From contig NW_014577209.1 in NCBI RefSeq assembly GCF_000485595.1, forward strand, positions 273,704-331,286: a stretch of DNA of 57,583 bases, given 5' to 3'. Origin of the DNA: Priapulus caudatus (Eukaryota > Priapulida > Priapulimorpha > Priapulimorphida > Priapulidae). The translations under genes were made by a program, and so were the position numbers. The stretch's first letter is position 1; each line of letters begins with the position of its first letter. Below are positions 13,191 through 25,785 of the stretch, piece after piece. The notes below the pieces were generated by a model that was given only the letters and a program-made list of their open reading frames with translations, made no database searches and was not told where the DNA came from.

Positions 13191-13762
13191 TCTCTTTGGA
13201 GGAAACTTTCGGGGAGGTTTTTGGGTGGGGGCGATTCTGGTGGGGAGTTCGTTCATTGATTCATTAAGGATGGTTGTGTTGTCTTTAATAGTAGATGCTG
13301 GTTTTGATTCTGAAAAAACAGCCGCTGATAACAACGCCAAGCTCATCAACGAATACGAATTTTTAGGTTTAAATAAAATGTTAATCTATTAGTCAGTTCG
13401 AATTAGATACTACACATGATATAAGATTACAATATTACGGTTTGTGTAAAAAATTATTGTAACTATATAGACAATAACGTACATTTATATTGATTCACTG
13501 ATGATAACAACAAGTGAATGTAGTTTAATTGACTGAGGCAACAAGTTACCTGTGGTGCCGAGCGTCTCATCAACGGTAACAATTGTTGGTAATGCAGGTG
13601 GATTATCATCAACAACAACATGCGACCATGGCGGACTTCATTAGTGCACGCAATACCTTTCAACTGTGCTTTTCCTGCAAAACGGGTTTGATCAATTACA
13701 CAATAAAATGATAACCATCAAACCATATTGCAGGGGGGTCGTGAATGGTAACGAGAACTTAC
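13191..13762. other. Possible 3' exon region of the minus-strand gene
   Basis: The minus strand has an acceptor-like GTTTTGCAG near 13672 and a good donor (CACCACAG|gtaact) near 13550. The reading frame that looks protein-like next to the donor (VVVDDNPPALPTIVTVDE, about 13555-13608) does not connect in phase with the acceptor, so I do not call an exon. No other feature seen. Confidence 0.3.
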
Positions 13763-15123
13763 TATTAGAATTGTCATTTTTATTCAGCTGTCCATGATGT
13801 GTCCGCAAGGTTTCTTTCCCAGCAGATATACGCCCCGGATGATGTCTCTGCAATCTAGCAGAAAGGGTTGAAGAGCTCAAGCTATTGGCACCATGCTGAA
13901 CGTGACGGCCTCCTGTAATCCATACAGGTAAAATTCATACACATCGAAGAGTGGTTAAAATATGCCTGAAATGTTTAACTTAATGTAAATAATTACCCGG
14001 AAACGATAATTATTGATTCATCGGCTATATTTTAACAAATCGATAAATTAACTGTAGCTGATCTAATATCATCAAGTGTTGAATTCATAAATTGCTTACC
14101 CTGTACGTATCCAGCCTTCTGCTTATGAACCGGGATCTGATTGCGAGCGAAGACTCGCCGGGTTTCATTGACTTTAAATGATAAATGCAAACTTTCTTTG
14201 TTAATATACTTTATTGTCACGTGTAGAATCTATCTAAACATACATAGCGTCCGCGCAGATTTAGACACATAGCTACTGTGAGGTATAGTAATAGTTAATA
14301 AGAGCTGAATACCTTATCTCGGTCGAGGCAACACAGGACGTGACACGAATTACCTTTTCAAGAACAAAAAATGGATAGAATAACTTTACATTTTAAGAAG
14401 CTCACCATCGTTCAGATGCTCACGAGACTCTACTCTACTGATCTTTTCTACGTCTTTTCTATTCGACGAGTTGATGTGTGTCTTCGGCTGATTGCCCAGG
14501 CATCGTACGATGGACTCCAGCGCATAAAATGGCAAACAAACAACTGCGGTGACTACGATACAGCTAACGAGGAAGGTCCAGTCCGGAGATAGTTTCCACT
14601 GCTCTTGGTCGACACCCAGCTCGCTGAGATCGATGGTGTTCATCATGACCTGGCTGAAGGAGATGGCGCTCACGAGAAAGAAGAGGAGGTTTAACATCTC
14701 CATTCTCTGACCTCCGATGTTGTCGAGCAGGAACAGCCAAACACAGATGTTGCTGGCGCGTGATTTTCTTCGTTGATAATGCTTGGAGTCCTTCTGTAAG
14801 AAAGTAACGTAATAGCTTGGGCAAAAATCGTAAGATGTCCCATACACATTATGCACTAGAATATAGTAGAAAATCTTGTCATTAATAATTCATAGTAAAT
14901 CACATAGGAAATCACAAAAAAAACACTTTAAAAAACGAAGTTAAACATAATTGTATACTTGCCCGTTGTTTTCTGTTTAAAATGTAAACCACGATGAGTA
15001 GTGCGGTATACAGCAGAATGATAGCGGAGACACAGGCCAGCATAATGATGCCGCCATCCTCCAAGACCAGTTGCGGCAGGCTGAGCTGCGCAGGACGAGG
15101 CCGCGCGCTGACATGACTGATCT
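13763..15123 (-). CDS. Multi-pass membrane protein, partial (C-terminal exons)
   Basis: I do not recognise the family. Exons on the minus strand: about 15123-14970 (acceptor CAG; encodes ISHVSARPRPAQLSLPQ, then a membrane segment from IIMLACVSAIILLYTALLIV); 14793-14406 (acceptor TTACAG; starts KDSKHYQRRK, then hydrophobic NICVWLFLLD, MLNLLFFLVSAISF and WTFLVSCIVVTAVVCLPFYA); 14171-14100 (VNETRRVFARNQIPVH); 13912-13763 (hydrophilic, Ser/His/Arg-rich tail). The last three join in phase 1 throughout. Three to four membrane spans suggest a tetraspan-like protein with a long polar C-terminal tail. The junction between the first two exons is unsettled: the best donor (CGGGCAA|gtatac) is in phase 1 but the next exon needs phase 0, which weaker donors after LLI or LLIV would give. 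The start codon and 5' exons are absent (gap upstream), and the stop was not located. The intron-less reading of exon 2 would stop at about 14386. Confidence 0.55.
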
Positions 15124-15296
15124 CTGACGAAGAAAAATACAACCAAGATTCACGTGTTTGCTTTTTAGTTTACGTTCCTTGAAATTAGATATATCTTTGT
15201 ACTTAGATAATATTCATGGTAAACTATCATTATCAGTAGTTATAATAGTGAAAGAGTTTTTATACGCCGTATGTGTAATAACCCTAACTCCACACG

Positions 15297-15298
<2 letters not shown>

Positions 15299-15373
<75 letters not shown>
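15299..15373. repeat. (CA)n microsatellite, left of gap
   Basis: Uninterrupted CA dinucleotides run into the run of N. His/Thr translations are artefacts. Confidence 0.97.
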
Positions 15374-16292
15374 NNNNNNNNNNNNNNNNNNNNNNNNNNN
15401 NNNNNNNNNNNNNNNNNNNNNNNNNNNNNNNNNNNNNNNNNNNNNNNNNNNNNNNNNNNNNNNNNNNNNNNNNNNNNNNNNNNNNNNNNNNNNNNNNNNN
15501 NNNNNNNNNNNNNNNNNNNNNNNNNNNNNNNNNNNNNNNNNNNNNNNNNNNNNNNNNNNNNNNNNNNNNNNNNNNNNNNNNNNNNNNNNNNNNNNNNNNN
15601 NNNNNNNNNNNNNNNNNNNNNNNNNNNNNNNNNNNNNNNNNNNNNNNNNNNNNNNNNNNNNNNNNNNNNNNNNNNNNNNNNNNNNNNNNNNNNNNNNNNN
15701 NNNNNNNNNNNNNNNNNNNNNNNNNNNNNNNNNNNNNNNNNNNNNNNNNNNNNNNNNNNNNNNNNNNNNNNNNNNNNNNNNNNNNNNNNNNNNNNNNNNN
15801 NNNNNNNNNNNNNNNNNNNNNNNNNNNNNNNNNNNNNNNNNNNNNNNNNNNNNNNNNNNNNNNNNNNNNNNNNNNNNNNNNNNNNNNNNNNNNNNNNNNN
15901 NNNNNNNNNNNNNNNNNNNNNNNNNNNNNNNNNNNNNNNNNNNNNNNNNNNNNNNNNNNNNNNNNNNNNNNNNNNNNNNNNNNNNNNNNNNNNNNNNNNN
16001 NNNNNNNNNNNNNNNNNNNNNNNNNNNNNNNNNNNNNNNNNNNNNNNNNNNNNNNNNNNNNNNNNNNNNNNNNNNNNNNNNNNNNNNNNNNNNNNNNNNN
16101 NNNNNNNNNNNNNNNNNNNNNNNNNNNNNNNNNNNNNNNNNNNNNNNNNNNNNNNNNNNNNNNNNNNNNNNNNNNNNNNNNNNNNNNNNNNNNNNNNNNN
16201 NNNNNNNNNNNNNNNNNNNNNNNNNNNNNNNNNNNNNNNNNNNNNNNNNNNNNNNNNNNNNNNNNNNNNNNNNNNNNNNNNNNNNNNNNNNN
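15374..16292. other. Assembly gap, 919 N
   Basis: A run of N sits between a (CA)n and a (GT)n array. Any 5' exons of the minus-strand membrane-protein gene could lie here or further right. Confidence 0.99.
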
Positions 16293-16345
<53 letters not shown>

Positions 16346-16354
16346 TGTGTGTGT
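16293..16354. repeat. (GT)n microsatellite, right of gap
   Basis: GT dinucleotides with one AT substitution. On the plus strand this is the complement of the array left of the gap. Confidence 0.97.
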
Positions 16355-16355
16355 T

Positions 16356-16868
16356 TCGAACAATTGTATCGCGTTTTCGTGAGAATTTGTTGGCATATAA
16401 TTATATGAACATACACATTTACATTTGAAACAAGATTACTGCTAATTATCATTAATAGTACTGAATATTAAAAAAAACAGTTGTGTTATTACTTATACTC
16501 ACTAATATTAGTGATATAATAATACAAAGATTACAACATCAATGAGAGGTTTATTTGTTTGCTACTGATTCATCACAATGCCATTCTCTCATTTATGTAC
16601 CAATATATAATACCAATAACCNCGAACAATCATGTATCGCGTTTTCGTGAGAAATTTGTTGGCATATAATTATATGAACATACACATTTACATTTGAAAC
16701 AAAATTACTGCTAACTATTATTAATAGTACTGAATATTTAAAAGAAAACATTTGTGTTATTACTTATACTCACTAATATTAGTGATATAATAATACAAGG
16801 ATTACAACATCATCTCTCATTTATCGCCATTCTCTCATTTATGTACCAATATATAATACCAATAACCT
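16356..16868 (+). repeat. Tandem duplication of about 255 bp
   Basis: Copy 1 (16356-16621) and copy 2 (16622-16868) both start with CGAACAAT, contain ATCGCGTTTTCGTGAGAA and end with ATGTACCAATATATAATACC. They differ by a few substitutions and one short deletion. A single N (16622) sits exactly at the join. Confidence 0.9.
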
Positions 16869-17434
16869 CCTCATAAAAACCAACACGTATAGACAGAATG
16901 ATATTCAACGACTATAATTATATTGTACTGGATAGATAGAAAGACAATTGAAACAGACCCCGTTTTCCATATTAGTAAGATATTATGTTTCATGTTTAGT
17001 CACGAATTATCAGCCTTTACATTTTGTAAGTGATACTAACGAATGAGCTTTTACTTCTATGTCACACTGATTCCAGCGCAGTCTACAACTCTGTCTGTGT
17101 TCAATAAACTGGATTCAGAAACCAGCAGCGACGGTTAAAGAAAACTTTGCGATCTGGCTATGGAATCAAACTACATATAGGTAAAATATAACACAAACTA
17201 ATACATAAACTATATAATATGAAATCAAGGTACATATAGAATCCGCTCTCGGCACTATACACGATTTTCGTCGCTGCCATCTGCATAGATTTTGTGTGAT
17301 AACATTTCAATCGTCGTTTGGATTATGACAAAACATGCGAGCTGTTTGAAGGCGTTGTGGTCGATCGCGGTCGGCAGCGATGAACGTAAGTCGATGAAGT
17401 CGTCACACTAGCCGATCTAGACGAATAGAAGTGG
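16869..17434. other. Non-coding; satellite-like fragment
   Basis: No gene seen. 17281-17312 (CTGCATAGATTTTGTGTGATAACATTT in two pieces) resembles the GCATAGATTTGTGTGATAACATTCC segment of the satellite at 1-4480. Confidence 0.5.
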
Positions 17435-17655
17435 TGAGTGAGCGAGAGAGCGCGCGAGAAAGAGGAGAGTAGAGATAGAGAGAGAGGTGAGCAGAGAAGA
17501 GTAGAGAGAGGAGAGAGAGGAGAAGAGAGAGAGAGATGACGAGAGAGAGAGAGAGGAGAGAGAGACGAGAGAGAGAGATGAAGATATAGAGAGAGAAGGC
17601 ACGAGAAGATAGATAGACGAAGAGAGAGAGAGAGAGCGAGGGAGAGAGAGAGAGC
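17435..17655. repeat. (GA)n low-complexity tract
   Basis: GAGAGA interrupted by single T or C. The Ser/Leu-rich minus-strand ORFs over it are artefacts. Confidence 0.93.
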
Positions 17656-18896
17656 GGGTGTTGCCCAACGTCGCTACGAGCAACGAAAACCTCTTCGCTC
17701 ATCGGGGACTTACAACATCTGAAATGATTGTCTCTAATAATCGTGGAGGCGGCAACGACGGGGCGCCACAGCGGGCAGAAAAGCAGGTTACCCATGCACA
17801 GACAGCGCTAGACGTCTTTCTCTCTTTCTCTCTCATTAACATTGTTTAACGACAGCCACGCGCAGGCAACCGAAACCGTGACAACAACCTGCCATTACTG
17901 TCATGCCGTAAGGCAGGCGAGCATTTCCTGGTTCTGCGTGATGTATGAGGACGACGCTGCTGCATACCTATGCGATCGTCTCGCGCAGTCGACTGGCGTG
18001 CTAAACAGGTTATATAAGGCGTTTATTGCCGCGCGAGGGTCTAACGGACGCACTCATAGCACTGAGGTTATCGCAAGTTTGGGTGGGGAGAAGGGGGCTT
18101 GAATAATATGGCTCATCATCGTGAAATATATCCTCCGAATTTGATTTGTTTCTCTGTTACCACTGCGTGATTACTTACTTGCTTCTCCTCTTGGTCCTCC
18201 GATAGGACATAAGGCCGTGGATTATTGCTGTGTGATTACATCGCTTAATAATTGGTCAGCTCATGCATGTTTACTATAGGCGCAAACTTATACTACGACC
18301 GAGATGCGTTTACACCACAGCGCAACATGAACACGTGGAAACATTGCAAAGCTGTAGAAGTAGCCGTATTCCAAATTTACGATTATTCAAACCGAGCAGA
18401 AGCAAATGTCATGCACAAGAATTATGTCATAGCTTCTAGAACAACCTCTAGGTCATACTCGTGTCACTCCGTGTGTGGTAGTCCGACGCACCATTGATGG
18501 TGCCAAGGACTGACACACCATAAATGATGCTAAAGACCTAGAAATAAAAACAACGATTTTGGTTTAATCAGTGCCACCAGCACATTAGCGTCGTGATCAC
18601 CTGGCAGAAATGCACTGTGTCGTGCCGTGTCAACTATGGCTTGTCAACCGTGCCGTTCGCATTAACTTCCGCTGTTCGCTGCTACCAGCCGTCCTTCCGC
18701 GCTTCAGTGGTTGCACACAGCAGAACGCAGGAGCTGCTGAGTGCACGAGGTGAAACAGTCTGACTCTCCTCGTAGTATCCAGTGTCAGCACCCCTCGTTT
18801 GGATTTTCTCCTCGCGGGGCATCTTCTGATCGGAGAATAAAGGCGCGCTTGGAAGGCAAAGATTTGAGGATATTGTTGTTCAGTGGAAGTGGCGCC
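17656..18896. other. Upstream region of the ZP-N/EB gene
   Basis: No coding exon found before the start codon at 18897. It presumably contains the promoter and 5' leader. I could not place a TATA box or initiator with confidence. Confidence 0.4.
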
Positions 18897-21800
18897 ATGA
18901 CGTCTTATCTGTTTCTATTAGCTCTGCTCGGGATCGCGGTAAGAATTTTCTCCGTGTTATGTTAGGTCTTAGTTTGCATTAGAGTGTATACTTCCGTCTG
19001 TTATGTATTTCTTCTTCTTCTTTTTCTTCTTCTTCTTCTTTTTCTTCTTCGTCGTCTTCTTCTTCTTCGTCTTCTTCTTTCTTTTCATCCTTGTCGTCGT
19101 CTACTACTTCTTCTTCATAATCATCCTCCTTCTTTTCGTCTTCGTATTCTTTTTTCTTCTTCGTCTTCGTCTTCTTCTTTTTCGCCGTCGTCGTCGTCTT
19201 CTTCTTCTTCTTCTTCTTCTTCTTGGTCTTCACGCGGGCGTGTATCCGTGCTCTATATTTCAGCAAATGATTGTAACAGGAGGATATTTGCATATTTGCA
19301 CAGTTTATAAAGCAAAATAATTTTATAAAGCAAGCACACAACTTAGAAAGAGAATGTCCTTCTGATTTTGTGTCAACAGATAAAAGTTATGCACTCTGGT
19401 TGGATGACGCTGATATTCTACCTCAGTAGACAGTGAACCCGACATTATGAGTTAAGATGGGAAACAAAAGCCACCAATTCAAAACCTATATTTCTGTAGC
19501 GAGAAAAGAAAGGTTGATATGTATACACTACAGCTATTCATTTTGAAACATTCAATCAAATGTGTTTAGTCACTCGCCGGTAAAGCGACAATCTGTTTTA
19601 TTATTGCTGCGTTATTTCAATCACGATAACGGTAAGGGTGAACTATGAAATGCTTTACTGTTGGTAGATTAGGCAGGCAGGCAGGCAGGCAGGCAGGCTG
19701 GGAGGTATAGGAAGGTAGCTATAGGTAGGGATGTAGGTAGGTAGGTAGATGGGTAGGTAGGCAGGTAGGTATGTAGGTAGGTATAGGTAGGTAGGTAGAT
19801 AGATAGGTAGGTAGGTATGCAGGTAGGTAGGTATAGGTAGATAGATATGTAGTAAGGTAGGTAGATAGGTAGGTAGGTAGGTAGGTAGGTAGGTAGGTAG
19901 GTAGGTAGGTAGGTAGGTAGGTCAGGGTAGGTATGGTAGGTAGGTAGGTAGGTAGGTAGGTAATAGGTAGTAGGTAGGTAGGTTAGGTAGGTATTAGGTA
20001 CTGTAGGTAGGTAGGTAGTAGGTAGGTAGTAGTTACTGGTAGGTAGGTAGGTAGTGTAGGTTAGTCAGTAGTAGGTAGGTATAGGTAGGTAGGTAGATAG
20101 ATAGGTAGGTAGGTAGGTAGGTAAGTAGGTAGGTAGGTAGGTATATAGATAGGTAGGTATATGCCTATAGGTAGTAGCTGTTGGTAGGTAGAATGAGGAA
20201 TTACCGAGCGCGGTTGGCCCCAGCTTGCTCCTGGCAATTAAGGGCAGTGACACCTATATACTTCAATCTCACGCCTAGGGGCAACAACTCCACACGTATA
20301 CACCCTAGCAGGGAACTGTATAACCCATCAATGATGCAGTAGTCTCTCACTCGCGAGCGAGCGAGAGAGGGCATACAGCGCATGTGCATGACCCACCGTC
20401 CATACTTATTAGACCGGACATGGCGCTAGGGTTACTACGCCTACTGCCCCGATAATTGTGCTGTCGCGTTTATGGACACAATGGAAATTCCAGTTTTATA
20501 ATACGATGACTGCGTCACGCATGCAGTTTACGTAGTTTGGATAAAAGTCAGGGCTGCTCAAATCAAAATACATTCAATCCCGATATGTAAGCTGAAACAT
20601 TTAATAAGTTGGAACATGCGACATTTTGTGCGGGAAACAGAGAGGTATGCGTACGAACTATCTCGAAATAACGGTATAATTGTTAGTGTAATAGCTATTA
20701 TACCAGCAAATTTCCCGTCTTTTAGGATACCCTACGTAATTTGACCTAATAATGATGAACTGGAACAAAAACGGTAGTTGGTTTGGTATGGTTGCAACAT
20801 TAATGTGTTTGTTTAGCAGATAACATGCCTAATTTTCCTGGCAAATACCACAGAGTGTGACTGACCTACACTCACTTTTATGAGTTTATGATGTATGAGA
20901 ACAAGTTTCCTCTTCCTCATTCCACTGTGTAGTTAGCAGCAATCTACGTTTCACGTAAACAAATCATAAACGCAATGAGTTTCACCCGTGAATATACACG
21001 ATTCTCGATACAATCGCGCGCAATCATGTGACTAAAATCTCAAAGTACAGCGAAAATCTTTCCAAAATGCGAAACTAGAATTTCGCGACTGAGTTTTTAT
21101 TGAAAATATTATTGATATTTTTGTCACCAGGTGGCGCAACACGGTCGTTATAATCGAGCCTATAGCCGCGCACCAGGCGATTACGTCAACGACAACACCA
21201 ATCAGCACTACGCCGTCCGCAACATCCAACCCTACGGCGGCAACGCCAACAACCGCGGTTATGTCGAAATACCGGCCACCTACTCCCAGGCGAGGCCCAC
21301 CGCTGAGTGGGCGAATCCTCCTCATGGCAGGAGAGGCGTCCACGCCGATCTGCGGGCGATGCAGCAGAGACATGGTTTCAACGAGGCGTCGCCGGGGTAC
21401 CGCACAGGCCGCGCCTACGACCAGCGAATCAACTACGAGCAATCCCGGCCTTACCGGGGCGGACAGTATCTTGCGAATAACCAAGGCAGGAACTACGGTC
21501 CGCAGGTGAACTATCAGCAACACCCGTACCAGGGCTCCCGCGGCCAACATCCGGGGGTGGGCGGCGGCTATCAGCAACCTCAGTACCAGGGCTCCCGCGG
21601 CCAACATCAGTGTGGGCGGCGGCTATCAGCAACCCCAGTACCAGGGCTCCCGCGGCCAACATCAGGTGGTGGGCGGCGGCTATCAGCAACCATCGTATCA
21701 TACTGCTGTCAAGCTGCCGCAGCTGCCGGCCGTACCACAGCTGCCAAGCCTTCAACAGACATCGTACGAAACTTCGGGTCACGGCTACCAGAAGCCAACC

Positions 21801-22970
21801 TACCAAGTCTCCGGTCAACAAGCGAGTGGGTACCAGCAGCCAACCTACCAAACCACCGGTCAACAAGCGAGTGGGTACCAACAGCCAGCAGCCACCAATC
21901 AAGCTTACAGCGCCGGCGCGTACCAGCAGCAGCCGCAGCAGCAGTACGCCAGCCAACCAACTGGTCAACAGGGCCAATACACGGCGCAGACAGGCACTAG
22001 TCAATCGACCTACTCTTCCCCGGTGAATCAACTACCTCGACCAACGTCCGTCATTGTTCCTGGTGTCAACTACAGGCGACAGGAGGCGACGCCGTACTCC
22101 GTTGCTGAGAACGCCGCCAAGCCGACAAAGTACACGTCGGTGCTCGTGCCCGGTGTGAACTACGAGAGCAGAGATAGCCAGCGGTACACTGCGTCGCTGA
22201 AGCCGTTGACTGTTCCGTCGGGTGTAGTCATACCGGGCCTCAACTACGGCGAGGACGAGTTTTCGGCTCCTGCGAAATCTCGCGCCTTGTACGTCGACAA
22301 GGCGATGCTACCTGTCGTCGCTGGCCTGCAGACGTACGGTGAAACGCCTCCGCCGACCAACTACACGTACGCGCAGCCCGCGGCGGGATCCTACACTAGT
22401 GGACAGGTGGGTGGTAACAGCTACGGCGGGGTTGTGCAGACGGGGACGTACGCCGCAGGTACGGCTGCCGTTAGCGTGCAGGAGTCTCCGGTGCAGAACA
22501 GCTACGCGGTGGAGCAACCTCCGGCGACGTACGTGCGAGAAACGTCGCCGTCGTCCGGCAGCGTCAGCAGCTACGATCAGCTGCCGACGTCGTACGGTAG
22601 CCGCGTGTCTGCCGCCCTGCCTACGAGCTACGGACAAACGCCCGCGCAGGCCACCGTGTCGGCGCCACACATAGCGGGACAGCAGTACGACCAGGCAGCG
22701 ACGTCGTACGCCGGGCCGAGCGACCAGAGGGCGCTGCTGACGGACGTTCGCAACAGCTACCTGGCGGACATATCTAGCGGACACCAGGTGGTGCTGCCGG
22801 ACGTCAACCGCAACGTAGTGCAGCGATACGGCAGCGGAATCGATAACATCATCAGAGGTGGGTTTCACTAGGCACTTAGCGCATAGCAAAGGCGTGTCAG
22901 CACTTACGGTTAGATCCAACACGACAGCATTCAGCGCGAATTCAGCAAGAGGAGACGAACCGCGCGCCTC

Positions 22971-23017
<47 letters not shown>

Positions 23018-23279
23018 TGTGTGTGTGTGTTGTCGTTGTGTGTGGTGTGTGTGTGTGGCTGTGTGTGGGTGTGTGGTGTGTGATGTGTGTGTGTGTGTGT
23101 CTGTGTGTGTGTTGGTGAATGTGCTGGCGTGTGTTGTGTGTGTGTCGTGTGTGGTGTGTGTGTGTGTGTTGTGTTGTGTGTGCGTGTGCTGTGCGTGTCG
23201 CCGTGGAATTAATACTTAACTCCCCACCCCCTGCGTGTGCGTTGCGTGTCCCGCTCCGTCCCGTACGCCGTCCGCGCGT

Positions 23280-23372
<93 letters not shown>

Positions 23373-25712
23373 GGGTGTGTGTGCGTGTGCCTGTGCGTGT
23401 GTGTTGTGCGTGTGCGTGTGCAAGTGCGCGCGTGCGTGTGCGTGTGCGTGTGTGTAAATTACGCAGTACGAAAGTAATAGACACTTTGTGTTTTGTGTGG
23501 AGTAACTGCCCTAACTGTAAAATAAATGCGCTTCCGATTTTCGCCCGATTTCACTTACAAAATACATGCTAAAGCATAGCGAATCTACGGAATTGGGGCT
23601 TATCAGTACGCCAGCATGCGCCAGCTCACAGCACAGCTCTAGATCTAGCAGCCATTATTCAGGTGGTTAACCTGATCCTCGATTGCTATACCGCGAATAA
23701 AAAAATATCTTTTATCATGCTATAAGGTAATAGCCTGTGCGCAGCTGATCAGCTGTCTTTCAATTGTGTGAATAGAAGTTGGTGATTTATAATTCGATTC
23801 ATAAAGGGTCGTTAAATCGGATGAAAAGGTATTATTTGACGGAAGGGTTTTGTACATTATACACGACAGAGATAGTTCAGAGCTTTACTACAGTGCAATT
23901 TGCGTGTAAAATTTTCTTAATCAGACTTTAATGGGCTTCGATTTAAAATACGTTTAGGAATCGTGAGATATTCGGGCAAAATCGCTTAGCGTCTCACCAA
24001 ACGCATTTAATAACATAATCATTTTGATATATCATCTAGCGTATTACATTATATATGATATATAATAATAACGTAATCATCTTATATCATTCTCTATGAT
24101 ACTGTTATTTTTATCATAACAGATATCGACGTGACGTGCGACCCGCTCTGTCGCTCCATGGACATTAAGATCGACTTTACGAGCAAGCTACCGACAAAGA
24201 TCAAGCTAGTGACACCCGGCTACAATCCACGCGAGAAGAACGACAACTGCTACTTTGAGGGTGGCAATACGGAGCGAGCGTTCTTCGGCATTTCTCTGTT
24301 TGGATGCGGCACCACGGAGCTCGTGAATGTGAGTGCCACGAGCATAATACATTCTGTCATTAAAGCTCGAATGATTCAGAAGACAGAAGTACTTGATCGC
24401 GGCGAATGTATATCTAGAGCAGCGCATCATGGCGCGTTAACGAATACCGAGCGATATAATATAGAAGTAGCGATAGCAGTAGAATGATTGAACAGAAGTT
24501 TGCCCTTCGTGGTTGTGTTCCAATTGGTAAGCATCCATATTTTCTGCGAATATCTGCATATAATTCAATACGGAAGTTATGATAAGTTGTTGCTATAGTT
24601 TGTTACAATTATGTGCAAAACAAGCGGCCAGGAAACATGATGACTTATATAGTTGATTATAATACTACACACTACCGTGTACGCGATGCAGAATAGAGAC
24701 ACTTTATTTTGTATATCCACCACTCCTCTTGTTATTCTAGGATGAAAGGCAGTTGGTACAGTACAATAATGTACTCAAACTCAAACTCGAAAACAGCGGA
24801 GAGGAAAGGCAATACCCGATCGCCTGCTCGATTTCTTCTGATGAACGAGTAAAGATGATCAGCTATCTGGGAAAATTGTGAGAATGCTTTACCATATAAC
24901 CTTGCGCTATCGTATCCTTTTATCTCAAGACAATTGGTGCGTAGGCCTAAATCTGCATGATCTGGATATCTCAAAGTTCAGTTACAAACAGGAATACAGT
25001 TTCGTTTAGACTTGGAGAACTTGCAGAAAGTTCCCATGTGGGAATTTTATTGCATATCTGGTGTGTAATTCCTAAATATCTCTTCCTTTAAAATGAAGTG
25101 AATATAATGTTGCTATTCTATTTCTTCCAGACTTAAAGATCGGCCGAAGAACGAGACTGGACCAAACATAGCAATTCCTAACTATTGCCTCCATCTGTCG
25201 GAAGTGAAGAATAAGCTTACCGGTAAAATCCTGCTAAAACGATTGATACACTATTGAGACGTATTATTCTACAGCTACCGTGTCATATCATTGCGCTATA
25301 AGTAGATGAAAAAAAATGAAAGACATCGTCTGTAATGTATATAACATGGAATTTAATATATATATATATTATATAATTAAATTTAATATATATATTATTA
25401 TATATTATCATAATATATATATATGCATAGGCTATTGGCCAGAAACTGTTAAAGTAAGAAAGTTAAGTCTGAAGCGTCAACTGAATTCTGCAGATTTGAG
25501 AGCTGGAGACAGCTGCCTATTGAATCACCAGTGTCCACCACATGCTATGTGCCTTCCATATGGCGGCATCAGGATTTGTCAGTGCTCAATGGGATGGACT
25601 AACTATGGCGGGCGGTGTAAATCAGGTAAGTGGCAATCATCCATCAATTCATTCATATTTAAATATTCCGCTGCCGTTCTCTGTATATACCCGCTCGTGC
25701 ATGGTGCCTGCC

Positions 25713-25785
<73 letters not shown>

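Noticed and set aside
14564-14824. 86-residue alternative-frame ORF in the membrane-protein exon
   Set aside because: It is the frame the phase-1 donor would lead to, but it destroys the membrane spans and stops early; kept only as the reason the exon junction is called unsettled.
15158-16452. Four ORFs of 370-416 residues across the gap
   Set aside because: They consist of His/Thr or Val/Cys repeats and N; not coding.
17403-17795. 130-residue minus-strand Ser/Leu-rich ORF
   Set aside because: Reads through a (GA)n tract.
21032-22031. Long minus-strand ORFs opposite the ZP-N/EB exon 2
   Set aside because: Shadows of the GC-rich plus-strand exon; the plus-strand frame has matching splice sites.
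22308-23423. 371-residue minus-strand ORF
   Set aside because: His/Thr simple repeat joined to the shadow of exon 2.
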